Part shown: one piece after another, positions 7,660-15,387 of the stretch | How the letters are laid out: the number at the start of each line of letters is the position of its first letter | How positions within the stretch are numbered: the first letter of the stretch is position 1 | From: a virus | DNA: 22,617 nt | Virus record (IMG/VR): IMGVR_UViG_3300043418_000338 | Coordinates: 1 to 22,617 of that record | Direction: 5' to 3' (one strand) | Made by a program: the position numbers and the translations under genes | Notes under the pieces: model-generated | What the model was told of the DNA's origin: nothing | Database searches by the model: none | Seen by the model: only the letters and a program-made list of their open reading frames with translations

Positions 7660-9977
7660 CAGGCCACCCCCGCCATGGTGTGACCGAGATCGAGCCCCAG
7701 CCTGACGCCGGGCGTGTCGCTTCTGGCGCTGGCCCTGGCGTCGCCGGGCAGCCCTTCGATCCGCACCGTGATGGTGCCGTCCAGCGCGGCCTTGGACGGA
7801 GCGCCGGCGAAGGCGGAGGGCACCGGGGCGGACGGACCGCCGGCGCCGGCCAGGGCCTGGGCGGTGGCTGCGCGGCGATTGGCCTCGCCTTCGCGATCGG
7901 CCGGACGCTCATAGAGGCGCGACACCACCGCCCCGGCGGCGGCGGCGTCCTGCGCCTGGGCCAGGGCCCGGCCGGCGCCGCGCTCGCTGCCGGCAGTCAG
8001 CTCGTGATGCACGAACGCCAGTTGCTCATCGAGGGAGGCGCCGCGAATGTCGCGCCCGGCGAACGCGGCGAAGGCCCGTTGCCGGTCGGGATGCCACTGG
8101 GCGATGCCATAGGCCTTGCCGTTGTCGCCCACCGCGCCGGCTTTGAACCCGCTTTCAACCCCCAGATTGGCGGCCAACCCGGCCGCCTGTTCATGGCTCC
8201 AGCCCTTCTTTTCGAAGAAACTCATCGCGTATTTGGCGGCGTCGGATTTGGCCACCGCTGAAACCGCCCCGGAGGCGACAGACTTCACGCCCGACCACGC
8301 CGAACCGGCCACGGACTTAATGCCTTGCCCCGCCCCGGACCATGCTTTGTCTGCCCACCCCAAGGCCTTGCGGATAGGCTCCGGCAGGTCAGATAGCCGC
8401 TCCTTGATTCCTCGAATCAGGCTGTCGATCATATTCCGGCCGGCAGCGGCCAGATCGATGCCGAAGAGATTCTTGATGAGGCCATCCCACGCCTCCGCAA
8501 CCAGAACCCAGGGGTTGAATTCGGCCAGGATTTTGACGATACCCTCGCCCCATGACCGATCGAACGCCGCCTTGACCGCGTCCCACTTGGCCGACCACCA
8601 GGCCGAAATGCCGTCCCAGTTGCGGTAGATCACGTAGACCGCAGCTGCCAGGGCGAGCACTCCCGCGATGATCCAGGTGATCGGGCAGCCCCACAGAGTG
8701 GCGGAGAACACGCCCATCACCGTACTCGCCAGCGGCAGCACGCTGATCAGCGTGCGGAACCCTGACACCGCTCCGCCGATCCAACTGATCGTGTGCCCTA
8801 CCGCCGCGAGGGCGGCGAGAGACATCAGCACATGGCCGAGCGGTCCGGCACAGGCGGACAGGACCTTGGCGAACAGGCCGATGGGGGCGGCGAGGTTCTG
8901 CTGCGCCACCGCCTCGACCGCGTTGCGCAATTCATTGAGCGAGGCGCCGAGGCCTTCCGATGCCTCCTCGGCCTTTTGGAGAAATGCCGCCGGATCGCCT
9001 TCGGCGCTGAAGAGGCGCTCCATCGTCGCCGACTTGCCGGTGGTCTTGATCTCGCCGATCGGGACCTTGAGCGCCTGCCCCAGGTCCTTTCCGAACGCCA
9101 TTTGCGCGGTGTAGGGGTCGCGGACGAAGGCTTCGGTGATCTGTCGGATGATGTCGGTCGCCGACCGCACCCCGCTGCGCGGGTCGCTCGGGTCTTTCCA
9201 GACCTTGACCCCCCACGAGGCCAGGTGCTGCTGATAGCCCTGGTCCTGCAGGTTGGTCAAAAATCCTTCGGTCAGGGTCCTGGCCTGCCGGGCGCTGCCG
9301 GCACCCTTGCCGATCAGACTCATGACCGCCCCGAGTTCCTTTACCGCCCCTTTTCCGGAATGACCCAGGGCGGCATAGGTGGACATCAATAGCGGCGAGG
9401 CGGCGACAAAGGCGTCGATGCCGCCTTCGACGCCAGCAAACTGCAGGCGCAAAGTGGCCAGCGATTGGATCAGTTCATCGGGCGTCTTCAGCGCCATCTT
9501 GGTCTGCATCAGGGCGACCAGTTCCCCGACCTCTGCCGCGTGGCCGCCGAGCAACTGGATCGCCATCGCCATGGTGTTCGCGTTGGCCTCGAACGCCGGC
9601 ACCGAGCCGCCGACTTCCCTGAACGCCTTGAACGCCCCCAGCATGTCGTCACCGGATATCCGCGCCAAATCGGTCGCCGTCCGCATCGTCTGCCGCAACC
9701 GGCCGACCGCGTCCTCCCCCAGCCCGCTGTTGATCCGCATCCGGCGAAAATATTCCTCCTGCGCCGCCACCGCCTTGAACGAGAAGCCCTCGGCGACGAT
9801 CGCGCCGATTCCGGCGAAGGAGTTGGAAAAGCGCTGGCTGGCGTCGCCGGCGGCGCGGGCCAGCCCCCCAAGCTGCGCGGTGGCGCCGTGCAGGGCCGAA
9901 TTGATCCGACCGATCCCGCCGGTAGCCTGATCGACCGCCCGGAACACCAGGGAGAACACCAGATCCCGCGCGGCCAT
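7659..9977 (-). CDS. Tail tape measure protein with C-terminal tail-lysozyme domain
   Basis: This is a 772-residue tape measure that sets tail length and is ejected with DNA. The N-terminal TP901-type core (about 60-320) has the helical VGRLRQTMRTATDLARISGDD style and the GHSGKGAVKELGAVMSLIGKG segment. Hydrophobic segments at about 365-405 and 410-451 (ITWIIAGVLALAAAVYVIYR) precede the NWDGISAWWSAKWDAVKAAF motif common in tape measures. From about 578 to 710 lies a lysozyme-like domain: AMSFFEKKGWSHEQAAGLAANLGVESGFKAGAVGDNGKAYGIAQWH, matching the phage tail lysozyme family, with Glu608 the likely catalytic acid. It would open peptidoglycan during DNA entry. The start has AAGGAGGA 8 bases upstream, in the end of the frameshifted chaperone. 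Confidence 0.94.
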   Translation of the reverse strand: MAARDLVFSLVFRAVDQATGGIGRINSALHGATAQLGGLARAAGDASQRFSNSFAGIGAIVAEGFSFKAVAAQEEYFRRMRINSGLGEDAVGRLRQTMRTATDLARISGDDMLGAFKAFREVGGSVPAFEANANTMAMAIQLLGGHAAEVGELVALMQTKMALKTPDELIQSLATLRLQFAGVEGGIDAFVAASPLLMSTYAALGHSGKGAVKELGAVMSLIGKGAGSARQARTLTEGFLTNLQDQGYQQHLASWGVKVWKDPSDPRSGVRSATDIIRQITEAFVRDPYTAQMAFGKDLGQALKVPIGEIKTTGKSATMERLFSAEGDPAAFLQKAEEASEGLGASLNELRNAVEAVAQQNLAAPIGLFAKVLSACAGPLGHVLMSLAALAAVGHTISWIGGAVSGFRTLISVLPLASTVMGVFSATLWGCPITWIIAGVLALAAAVYVIYRNWDGISAWWSAKWDAVKAAFDRSWGEGIVKILAEFNPWVLVAEAWDGLIKNLFGIDLAAAGRNMIDSLIRGIKERLSDLPEPIRKALGWADKAWSGAGQGIKSVAGSAWSGVKSVASGAVSAVAKSDAAKYAMSFFEKKGWSHEQAAGLAANLGVESGFKAGAVGDNGKAYGIAQWHPDRQRAFAAFAGRDIRGASLDEQLAFVHHELTAGSERGAGRALAQAQDAAAAGAVVSRLYERPADREGEANRRAATAQALAGAGGPSAPVPSAFAGAPSKAALDGTITVRIEGLPGDARASARSDTPGVRLGLDLGHTMAGVA

Positions 9978-9980
9978 TGG

Positions 9981-10723
9981 TCAGTCCTCCTTACCCTGCA
10001 TCGCCGCCCAGACCTCGCAGGCGACTCCATGCCACGTCAGCAACTCGTCCGCGTCCCAATCCTCAATCGCCGGAATCGGCGTGTGCAGGATCGCCGCGAT
10101 CTCGCCGGCTAGGCGCCGCCAGTCGGTCGGGAAAGCCCCAAAAAACGGGCGAAGATCCGACCCAGCGCGCTGAAATCCTCGCCATCGAGGCCGTCGAGAT
10201 GCGGCGGCGCGATCCCGGTCAGCTCGGCGACGATCCACAAGGTCTTGTCGACATCCGACCTGCCCTTGATCCGCTTGATCTGCCTGCCTTTCGGCCGGGC
10301 CATGCGGATGGTTTCCAGCATCTTCCCGGCCACCGGCAGCGGCCGGATCAGGATCCAGCTCGCGGAGCCGTCGTCGTTGAGGGCGAACCTGTCGGGATAT
10401 TGGTCGGCGATGTCGAGGCCCGACACCCCCATGAAGGCGCTGAAGATCCGCCCCAGCGCGGTGGTGTCCTCGCCATCGGCCTCGTCAAGCACCTCGGCCG
10501 ACAACCCGGACAGTCGGGCCAGGATCGCCGAAGTCCGCTCGGCGTCGGAGCCGGCGTTGCCGGCCTTGAGATCGCGCGCCATCGGCCGGCGCAGGGGCAC
10601 CGCCTCGATCACGCCGCCCTCGGTCAGCAACGGATCGCACAACCTCCAGAGGACCGAGCCGTCGTCGTTGAGCGTGAGCCGGTCCGGATATTGCTCGCGC
10701 AGATCGTCAAGAGTTTCGGCCAT
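9981..10723 (-). CDS. Frameshifted tail assembly chaperone fusion (gp41-gp42 type)
   Basis: This is the predicted -1 ribosomal frameshift product. Translation of the gp41-like frame to Leu195, a slip on T TTT TTG (10139-10145), and reading of the -1 frame from 10139 adds 52 residues (GAFPTDWRRLAGEIAAILHT onward to AMQGKED), 247 in total. The added part has PAIEDWDADELLTWHGVACEVW, the helix pattern typical of the second half of tail chaperones (lambda gpT, P2 E' and Mu gp42 class). The -1 frame has no ATG of its own that could produce this tail, and the tape measure starts 3 bases after its TGA. In known systems the short and long forms are made in a fixed ratio and bind the tape measure. The shift itself is inferred. 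Confidence 0.85.
10109..10723 (-). CDS. Tail assembly chaperone, Mu gp41-like, with tandem-duplicated domain
   Basis: This is a 204-residue chaperone for tape measure and tube assembly. It consists of two copies of one domain, 97 residues apart: 11-99 and 108-196. Both have QYPDR, LNDDGS, W, a basic RP...R patch, then a helical part ending DGED..ALGRIF..F.G. By my hand count 42 of 89 aligned residues are identical, without gaps. Mu gp41-type proteins I know of carry one such domain, so the length is about double. Near the end of copy two lies a slippery T TTT TTG (10139-10145) in the correct phase for a -1 shift, giving a longer product (separate entry). An AAGGAG sits 7 bases before the ATG. 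Confidence 0.9.
   Translation of the reverse strand: MAETLDDLREQYPDRLTLNDDGSVLWRLCDPLLTEGGVIEAVPLRRPMARDLKAGNAGSDAERTSAILARLSGLSAEVLDEADGEDTTALGRIFSAFMGVSGLDIADQYPDRFALNDDGSASWILIRPLPVAGKMLETIRMARPKGRQIKRIKGRSDVDKTLWIVAELTGIAPPHLDGLDGEDFSALGRIFARFLGLSRPTGGA
10139..10145 (-). other. Programmed -1 ribosomal frameshift site T TTT TTG
   Basis: The minus-strand codons are CGT TTT TTG GGG, so the heptamer T TTT TTG is in exact X XXY YYZ phase with the gp41 frame. Re-pairing one base back gives TTT TTT, then GGG GCT TTC in the -1 frame, which stays open for 52 codons. I see no strong downstream hairpin, only short GC-rich pairings. Confidence 0.85.
10139..10693 (-). repeat. Tandem duplication within the tail chaperone gene, 291-bp period
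   Basis: Two direct copies begin at 10693 and 10402. DNA similarity is still visible in places: GTCGTCGTTGAG on the plus strand occurs at about 10660 and about 10371. Divergence elsewhere says the duplication is old. Confidence 0.8.
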
Positions 10724-10732
10724 GACGGCTCC

Positions 10733-11101
10733 TTATGATTCGTCGACGTTGTCGGGATCGCAGGCGAAGGTGACCTGGATCTTGCCTTCCTTGACGCCCA
10801 GGTCACCGACCTCCTGCACCCAGGCGCCGGCCATGGTGAAAACCGGCCCGGAATCGCATTGAAAGACGACGGTGATGTCGGTCATGTCGGCGAATGCCTT
10901 CACCAACAGACCGGCGCTGTGGAAGAAGCTGGCCACCACGGTGGTTTCCATCACTTCTTCGGTGAAGCCGTAGACCGAAGCGCCCTTGACGGTATTGCGT
11001 TTGACCCCGATCAGGCCGGTCAGCTTGGCGTCGTCGCCGCTCTCGTAGAGCACACCGTCGACGTAGATCCAGGCGCGGCCGGTATAGTGTCGCTTGCCCA
11101 T
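10733..11101 (-). CDS. M: Tail tube protein, Mu gpM-like
   Basis: This is a 122-residue tail tube subunit, similar in size to Mu M. It opens GKRHYTGRAWIYVDGVLYESGDDAKL and has GVKRNTVKGASVYGFTEEVMETTVVASFFHSAGLLV, a strand-rich pattern with the conserved V.G..V.GYTE.V... type segment, then QCDSGPVFTMAGAWVQEVGDLGVKEGKIQVTF. It stacks as hexameric rings inside the sheath, with length set by the tape measure. A full AAGGAGG lies 5 bases before the ATG, between it and the sheath stop, suggesting high expression as needed for a major tail protein. Confidence 0.92.
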   Translation of the reverse strand: MGKRHYTGRAWIYVDGVLYESGDDAKLTGLIGVKRNTVKGASVYGFTEEVMETTVVASFFHSAGLLVKAFADMTDITVVFQCDSGPVFTMAGAWVQEVGDLGVKEGKIQVTFACDPDNVDES

Positions 11102-11110
11102 GTCGCCTCC

Positions 11111-12610
11111 TTACAGCAGGAACCGCAACTTGCCGGCGAGCACGCGCAGGCCGCTGACCAGATGGGTGGGGATGAGGGAATCGACGCGGGAGCGGTCGGA
11201 GGCGTTGCGCACCACCACCTGATCCTTCTTGAACTGGGCCAGATCCTCGACGTAGCCGAGATTCATCATCTCGATGAACCAGGCGATCTGTTCCTTGCCG
11301 ATAATCGATGGCGTGACGATCGCCTGACCGGCGGGATAGGTGGTGCCGTCGTCGGCCAGCTTCATGCGAGAGAACTTCTGCGCCATCCGCTCCGGCCATG
11401 AATAGCGCAGATAGGCGATCACCCCCATCGTCTCGGTGTCGAGATAGGAGGTGTCGTCCCGCCCGTAGGCGTTGGTCCGGTAGGTGGTGACGGCGCGCTC
11501 GATCATCACCATGCCATCGGTGGCGATCTTCTCGGTGGCGATGCCGTCATGCAGCAGGGCGTTGCGGTTGACCCAGGTGAAGCGGTCGGCCCGAGCCGGC
11601 GCCAGGATACCGGTCAGCTTCAGGGTTTGCAGCGGCCGGGCCGGATCGATCGCCTGGTAATAGGCGACGATCGCCGACCACACGGCGGTGCGGACGAAGT
11701 CGGGATTGGGATAGGACGAACCGGCGCCGCCGGGGCAGACCAGATGCGGGCTGTCGAGCGCCGCGCCGAACGTGGCGAGCGTGCCGACCGACCCGCTGGT
11801 GCAGGAAATCGCGCGCCCGTCCATCTGGACCAGCGGCCCGAACCGGCGGGCGAGTTCGGTAGCCCAGGCCGACAGGGACGCGCTGTCGGTCCAGGGCTGC
11901 GCGAAGATGTGATACCAATCCTCGCTGATCGCGGCGATCACAGCGGTTTGCGACGGATTGGCGGCGCCGCCCGCCATCGCGGTGATGGTGGCGGAGAGAC
12001 CGGCCGGCATCGCGTCACCGGTATAATAGGTGGTGCGCAGATCGATCCGCCCCGCATCGACCCCCTTATGGCGGGCGGTGATCACCACCTTGGCGCTGTT
12101 GGTCGCATCGACCGCTGCGGTGACGGGGAGGTCGGGGGCGTCGGCGATCGCCTCGACCATCAGGGCCGCGGTCTCGGCGGCGGTCTGCCCCAGCGCCACC
12201 GCCGCCTGCACCGTCACCCCGCCGACGTAGAGCGTGGCGGTGCCGGCGACGGTGGCGGTGCCGGCATAGGTCACCGCGCCACTGGCCACCGCCCCGGCGC
12301 TGTTGTCTTCAACCGGAAGCGCCCAGGTCTCGGTGTAATTATTGGCGGTGGTGGCCGCCGCGACCATGTTCGACAGCATCGAGCCCTGACCGAACAGGGT
12401 GTCGGCCTGGCTCTTGCCGCTGGTGATCTGCACCGGCACCAGCGGCTCGGCGGTGCCGGTGGGCAGCATCTGGCCGAGGATCAGCAGTTTGTACCACACC
12501 GCGCTGCTGGAGGACGCGTTGGAGTTGTCGATCTCCATGTACTGGCCGGGCACCCGGACCGTGGTGGGCAGGTCGTTGAACGACACCGACAGGGCGACGG
12601 TTTCGGCCAT
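11111..12610 (-). CDS. L: Contractile tail sheath protein, Mu gpL-like
   Basis: This is a 499-residue sheath subunit, close to the 495 residues of Mu L. The start at 12610 (MAETVALSVSFNDLPTTVRVPGQYMEI) is set by an AAGGAG 6 bases upstream; the frame extends to 12721 without similarity. Family marks include P....PG.Y.E.DNS, the LLILGQMLPTGTA strand, the FGQGSMLSNM segment, and a conserved C-terminal domain with LQTLKLTGILAP, FTWVNRNALLHDGIATEKIATDG, MIERAVTTYRTNAYGRDD, SYLDTETMGVIAYLRYSW and LRFLL at the end. The middle Ala/Thr/Val-rich part (about 130-220) is the outer, variable domain. The protein forms the contractile sheath around the tube of the next gene. Confidence 0.95.
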   Translation of the reverse strand: MAETVALSVSFNDLPTTVRVPGQYMEIDNSNASSSSAVWYKLLILGQMLPTGTAEPLVPVQITSGKSQADTLFGQGSMLSNMVAAATTANNYTETWALPVEDNSAGAVASGAVTYAGTATVAGTATLYVGGVTVQAAVALGQTAAETAALMVEAIADAPDLPVTAAVDATNSAKVVITARHKGVDAGRIDLRTTYYTGDAMPAGLSATITAMAGGAANPSQTAVIAAISEDWYHIFAQPWTDSASLSAWATELARRFGPLVQMDGRAISCTSGSVGTLATFGAALDSPHLVCPGGAGSSYPNPDFVRTAVWSAIVAYYQAIDPARPLQTLKLTGILAPARADRFTWVNRNALLHDGIATEKIATDGMVMIERAVTTYRTNAYGRDDTSYLDTETMGVIAYLRYSWPERMAQKFSRMKLADDGTTYPAGQAIVTPSIIGKEQIAWFIEMMNLGYVEDLAQFKKDQVVVRNASDRSRVDSLIPTHLVSGLRVLAGKLRFLL

Positions 12611-12614
12611 GGCG

Positions 12615-12836
12615 TTACTCCTTGCTGTCCGAGGCGGCCGCCGCCTTCGGCGTGACCGTGGTCGCCGCCGTCGCGACGACGATGTCGCCGTCCCGGTACA
12701 GTCGCCACCAATGCGGATCATCGAGATCGACGGTGATGGGGGCCGCCGTGTCGCCCTCGGTCGGCAGCGGGCGGAAGGTGACCGGGTCGCGAACCAGGCG
12801 TCCGCGCGCGGCTTTGACGGGAGTGGGCGATGCCAT
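12615..12836 (-). CDS. Mu gp38-like small protein (DUF2635)
   Basis: This is a 73-residue protein from the ATG at 12836, one base after the gp37 stop; a longer frame reaching 12896 would overlap gp37. The middle shows the DUF2635 pattern: VKAARGRLVRDPVTFRPLPTEG, then a linker and DPHWWRLYRDGDIVVA. The conserved features are the basic V.P..G..VRDP.T...L...G core and the WWRR-like WRLYRDGD end. The tail is Ala/Thr/Lys-rich. It comes right before the sheath gene, and its last codons hold the AAGGAG ribosome site (12617-12623) of that gene. Function is unknown. Confidence 0.85.
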   Translation of the reverse strand: MASPTPVKAARGRLVRDPVTFRPLPTEGDTAAPITVDLDDPHWWRLYRDGDIVVATAATTVTPKAAAASDSKE

Positions 12837-12837
12837 C

Positions 12838-13407
12838 TCAGGGGCCTCCTGACAAATCGGTAAGCATGGCGGCGTTGGCGGGGAGCAGGGGGGCATCGGT
12901 GCCGGCGGCCACCAGCGTTCCGGTCAGGCTGTCGAGCGGGGCGAGATCCCAGGCCGGATCGCCTTCCATCTCCAGTCCAAGCATGATGTGGAACGAGGCC
13001 GAGTAGACGGTCAGTCCGGCCTTATCCAGCGCCTCGGAATACAGGTTGACGACGGAGCGCAGGGTCAGGCTGCCCACCTCCGGCACCACATGGGCGTGCA
13101 GCGCCGGCAGCAACCGCTGCAGGATCGCCAGCGCCCCGGACGACCGCCCGGGCCCCCCTTCGCGGCGACCTTTCTCGCTGGCACCGGCGGTGACCACGAA
13201 CACCCCGAACTCGGACTCGAGGTGGACCTGGTTGCCGCCGTCGTTATCGCCGCCGAGAAAGGCGACGAACACCGCTGGCAGACGGGTATGGCGCAGGGAC
13301 AATTGGGTGCCGAGATCGATGCTGGCCGGCAGGGCCTCATAGGCGAGCCCGGGGCCGAGCACCGCACTGAGCCGGTCGAGCATCGCCTGCTGCACCGTCA
13401 GGATCAT
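12838..13407 (-). CDS. Mu gp37-like tail completion protein (DUF1834)
   Basis: This 189-residue protein shows the DUF1834 plan: an N-terminal helix ILTVQQAMLDRLSAVLG, a beta strand with LRHTRLPAVFVAFLGG, a central VHLESEFGVFVVTAGASEKGRREG, then a helix and SLTLRSVVNLYSEALDKAGLTVYSASFHIML. The ESEFGVFVVT.....R..G segment is the clearest hallmark. Members are predicted to sit at the head-tail or tail terminator position of Mu-like virions. It overlaps gp36 by 4 bases at its start, and gp38 begins 2 bases before its stop codon region ends, so the three genes are probably coupled. Confidence 0.88.
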   Translation of the reverse strand: MILTVQQAMLDRLSAVLGPGLAYEALPASIDLGTQLSLRHTRLPAVFVAFLGGDNDGGNQVHLESEFGVFVVTAGASEKGRREGGPGRSSGALAILQRLLPALHAHVVPEVGSLTLRSVVNLYSEALDKAGLTVYSASFHIMLGLEMEGDPAWDLAPLDSLTGTLVAAGTDAPLLPANAAMLTDLSGGP

Positions 13408-13883
13408 CGCGCGCCCCTCCGGTAGGTGTAATCGCCGAGTGAATCCGCGTCGAACACTCGGGCGCGGCCCCGGGTGAAGCTGGCGGCGGCGGCCCCGCCG
13501 GCTTCCGGCAACTCTTGCCCTTGCGGATCGAGCCCGAGGCCGATCTGGCCCGAGGCCACCTTGGCCAGCCAGCCCAGCGCGTCCTCATAGCGAGCGCGCA
13601 TCTGTTCCGGGGGGACGTCGTTCCGGCGCGAGGCGAGCATGTAGCGGGCGATGTCGCAGCACAGCGGCTCCAGCAGCGCCGGAACGGTGGCAAGCGGCAG
13701 GGTGGTGCGCGAGGCGAGATAGCCGTCGATCATCGCGCTGGCGTCGGCCAGCGCCCGGGCCGCCACCGCCGCGTCGGGCACCGCGTCGGCGTCCCAGGTC
13801 GCCGCCCCATCCGCCACGGTCAAGGCGATCATCTCCTCCTGGCCGAAGCGGGCGACCATCGCGGCGAGGTCGGCATAGGCCAT
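13404..13883 (-). CDS. Mu gp36-like head-tail connector protein (DUF1320)
   Basis: This 159-residue protein is mostly helical. It starts MAYADLAAMVARFGQEEMIALT, the typical DUF1320 opening (Y....DL...FG..E...L), continues with ARALADASAMIDGYLASRTTLPL and LEPLCCDIARYMLASRR, and has YEDALGWLAKVASGQIGLGLD near residue 115. DUF1320 proteins are the Mu counterpart of the HK97 gp6 type connector that binds beneath the portal. A Gly/Ala-rich, basic tail ends the protein. The ATG is 2 bases beyond the gp35 stop, and its stop overlaps the gp37 ATG (ATGA). Confidence 0.9.
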   Translation of the reverse strand: MAYADLAAMVARFGQEEMIALTVADGAATWDADAVPDAAVAARALADASAMIDGYLASRTTLPLATVPALLEPLCCDIARYMLASRRNDVPPEQMRARYEDALGWLAKVASGQIGLGLDPQGQELPEAGGAAAASFTRGRARVFDADSLGDYTYRRGAR

Positions 13884-13885
13884 GA

Positions 13886-14089
13886 TCAGGCCCCCGCCGC
13901 AGTGGTGGAATCGGCGGCCGGCTCGGGGGCACGGTCGGCGATCACCCCGGCGGTGATCAGGCCGGCGGCCTGCCCGTCATCGAGTTCGATGGTCTCGCCC
14001 GGTCCATAGCTCTCGCCATCGTGGCGCAGCCGCTTCAACACGGGGTAAACGGCGGTTGAGCCTGCCCCGCCCTTGGCCTTGCCCGCCAT
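13886..14089 (-). CDS. Mu gp35-like small protein
   Basis: This is a 67-residue protein from the ATG at 14089, which overlaps the capsid stop as TGATG; a GTG one codon upstream (14092) is the alternative. The core TAVYPVLKRLRHDGESYGPGETIELDDGQAAGLITAGVI follows the plan of Mu gp35 and similar short phage proteins: a strand, a Y-G-pG-D/E-.-I-E-L turn, then a D..A..LI..GV helix. The last 14 residues are Ala/Thr/Glu-rich and probably disordered. The role is unknown; synteny places it between head and head-tail connector genes. Confidence 0.78.
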   Translation of the reverse strand: MAGKAKGGAGSTAVYPVLKRLRHDGESYGPGETIELDDGQAAGLITAGVIADRAPEPAADSTTAAGA

Positions 14090-15033
14090 CACGCCGCCCC
14101 CTGGATCAGGTAGCCGGCCTCGGCGCAGGTGATCACCGGCGCCCGCTCATACACCACCGGGTACAGCCAGGACCGGGTTTCGCGGTCGTAATAGGGCTGC
14201 TCCACCAGGGGGTGTCCCTCCATGGTGTAGGTGTAGGCGAAGGACGGCTCCTCGATGCCGGAGGGGCTCTGCGGCGAATAGGACAGCAGGGCGAGGTTGC
14301 CCCACACGTCGCTCATCGTTCCGCCGGCGTCGGCCTGCACCGCCCGGCCGACCACCACTCGCTCCAGGTTGAAGTAACGCGCCAGCATCTCCTCGGTCAG
14401 GCTGTCGGCGCTGGTGTACTTGAACTGTTCCTTGATCCGGGGATGGTTCTTGAGGGCATTGAACACCGTCGGCCCGAGGGTGAGCTGGTTGGGATAGATC
14501 CCGACCGCGCCCCGGATCGTCTCGCGGCCGGTATCGACATCCGCCGCCGGGGTCGAATCGGCGTCCGACCATTTCGAGGTACCGGACAGAGTGACCTGAT
14601 GGCTGGCGCTGAAATTGGCGGCGTCGGTCACCAGTTCGGCCTGTTCGATTTCCAGGCCCAGGGTGATCACCCGCATCACCGCGTTGGTGGCCCGGGTGCC
14701 GAGGTCGATCCCCGGCATCACGGAGGCATCGCGCAACCACTCGGCCGGCACCTTGCCCTCGATGCCGTCCTGCACCAGGGCGAAACGCACGCCGAGATAG
14801 CCGATATCCATCCGGTGCATCCGCCCGCCCGGCGCGCGGCGCAGATTGCCCGCCTGGAACGCCTCCTTGCCGAACTGGAGCACCTGGCCGCCGCTGAGCT
14901 GGACCGGGACGCGGGGGCAGACGGTCGCGCCGATGAAGGCGGCGTTGCTGTAGCCGAGGGCGACATTGGACAGGATCGGATCGACGACCCGGACCTGCCC
15001 GGCATTCATGGTGGTGGTCTGAAGGGTGGTCAT
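14089..15033 (-). CDS. Major capsid protein (HK97-fold expected)
   Basis: This is a 314-residue protein. The N-terminus carries VDPILSNVALGYSNAAFIGATVCPRVPV, a motif seen in a broad group of phage major capsid proteins, followed by GKEAFQAGNLRRAPGGRM and a helical stretch with VMRVITLGLEIEQAELVTD. Later come PNQLTLGPTVFNALKNHPRIKEQFKYTS, LARYFNLERVVVGRAV and a C-terminal beta region ending in PVVYERAPVITCAEAGYLIQ. The position between the cement gene and gp35 is that of Mu gpT, but the sequence does not resemble gpT, which opens quite differently. It assembles with the gpI scaffold and the portal into the head. The gene starts 9 bases after the cement-gene stop. The identity as capsid is secure from motif, size and position; the precise family is not certain. 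Confidence 0.9.
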   Translation of the reverse strand: MTTLQTTTMNAGQVRVVDPILSNVALGYSNAAFIGATVCPRVPVQLSGGQVLQFGKEAFQAGNLRRAPGGRMHRMDIGYLGVRFALVQDGIEGKVPAEWLRDASVMPGIDLGTRATNAVMRVITLGLEIEQAELVTDAANFSASHQVTLSGTSKWSDADSTPAADVDTGRETIRGAVGIYPNQLTLGPTVFNALKNHPRIKEQFKYTSADSLTEEMLARYFNLERVVVGRAVQADAGGTMSDVWGNLALLSYSPQSPSGIEEPSFAYTYTMEGHPLVEQPYYDRETRSWLYPVVYERAPVITCAEAGYLIQGAA

Positions 15034-15042
15034 GGGGTGGCC

Positions 15043-15384
15043 CTATCGCAGGAGGATTTCGGCATAACCGCCGACGGCGGTGGAGGCGGTCAGCGCCTCG
15101 CCCTTGACGAAGTCGGTGTTGGCGGTCGAAACGATCGCCCGTCCCAAGGCATCCGAGATGATCAGGTCCCCGGCCGCGAACACCCCGCCGGTCTCGACGA
15201 AGGCGGTGCCCTTGGCGGTCAGCGCCACCGGGTCGCCCTTGGCGGCGGCATAGTCCGCCACTCCCTTGACCCTCTGCCCCACCGCCCCGGCCTGGGCGTC
15301 GTCGAACCCGACGAAGCGGTTGGCGGCGATGGCGGAGGCCGCCGTGGCGCCGAGCGAAAGGACCGTGTTGCCGATCCGAGCCAT
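15043..15384 (-). CDS. DUF2190 capsid cement (decoration) protein
   Basis: This is a 113-residue protein with no cysteine, made of short beta-rich segments: RFVGFDDAQAGAVGQRVKGV, GDPVALTAKGTAFVETGGVF, GDLIISDALGRAI and VKGEALTASTAVGGYAEILL. This is the DUF2190 pattern, whose members are small trimeric cement proteins that stabilise the expanded capsid surface. It sits just before the major capsid gene, as expected. The ATG follows the gpI stop by 3 bases, and an AAGGAG ribosome site lies in the last gpI codons. It occupies the place of Mu gp33. Confidence 0.87.
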   Translation of the reverse strand: MARIGNTVLSLGATAASAIAANRFVGFDDAQAGAVGQRVKGVADYAAAKGDPVALTAKGTAFVETGGVFAAGDLIISDALGRAIVSTANTDFVKGEALTASTAVGGYAEILLR

Positions 15385-15387
15385 GCC

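Noticed and set aside
11549-12655. Plus-strand open frame of 368 codons
   Set aside because: Antisense to the tail sheath gene, with shadow composition rich in Gly, Arg and His.
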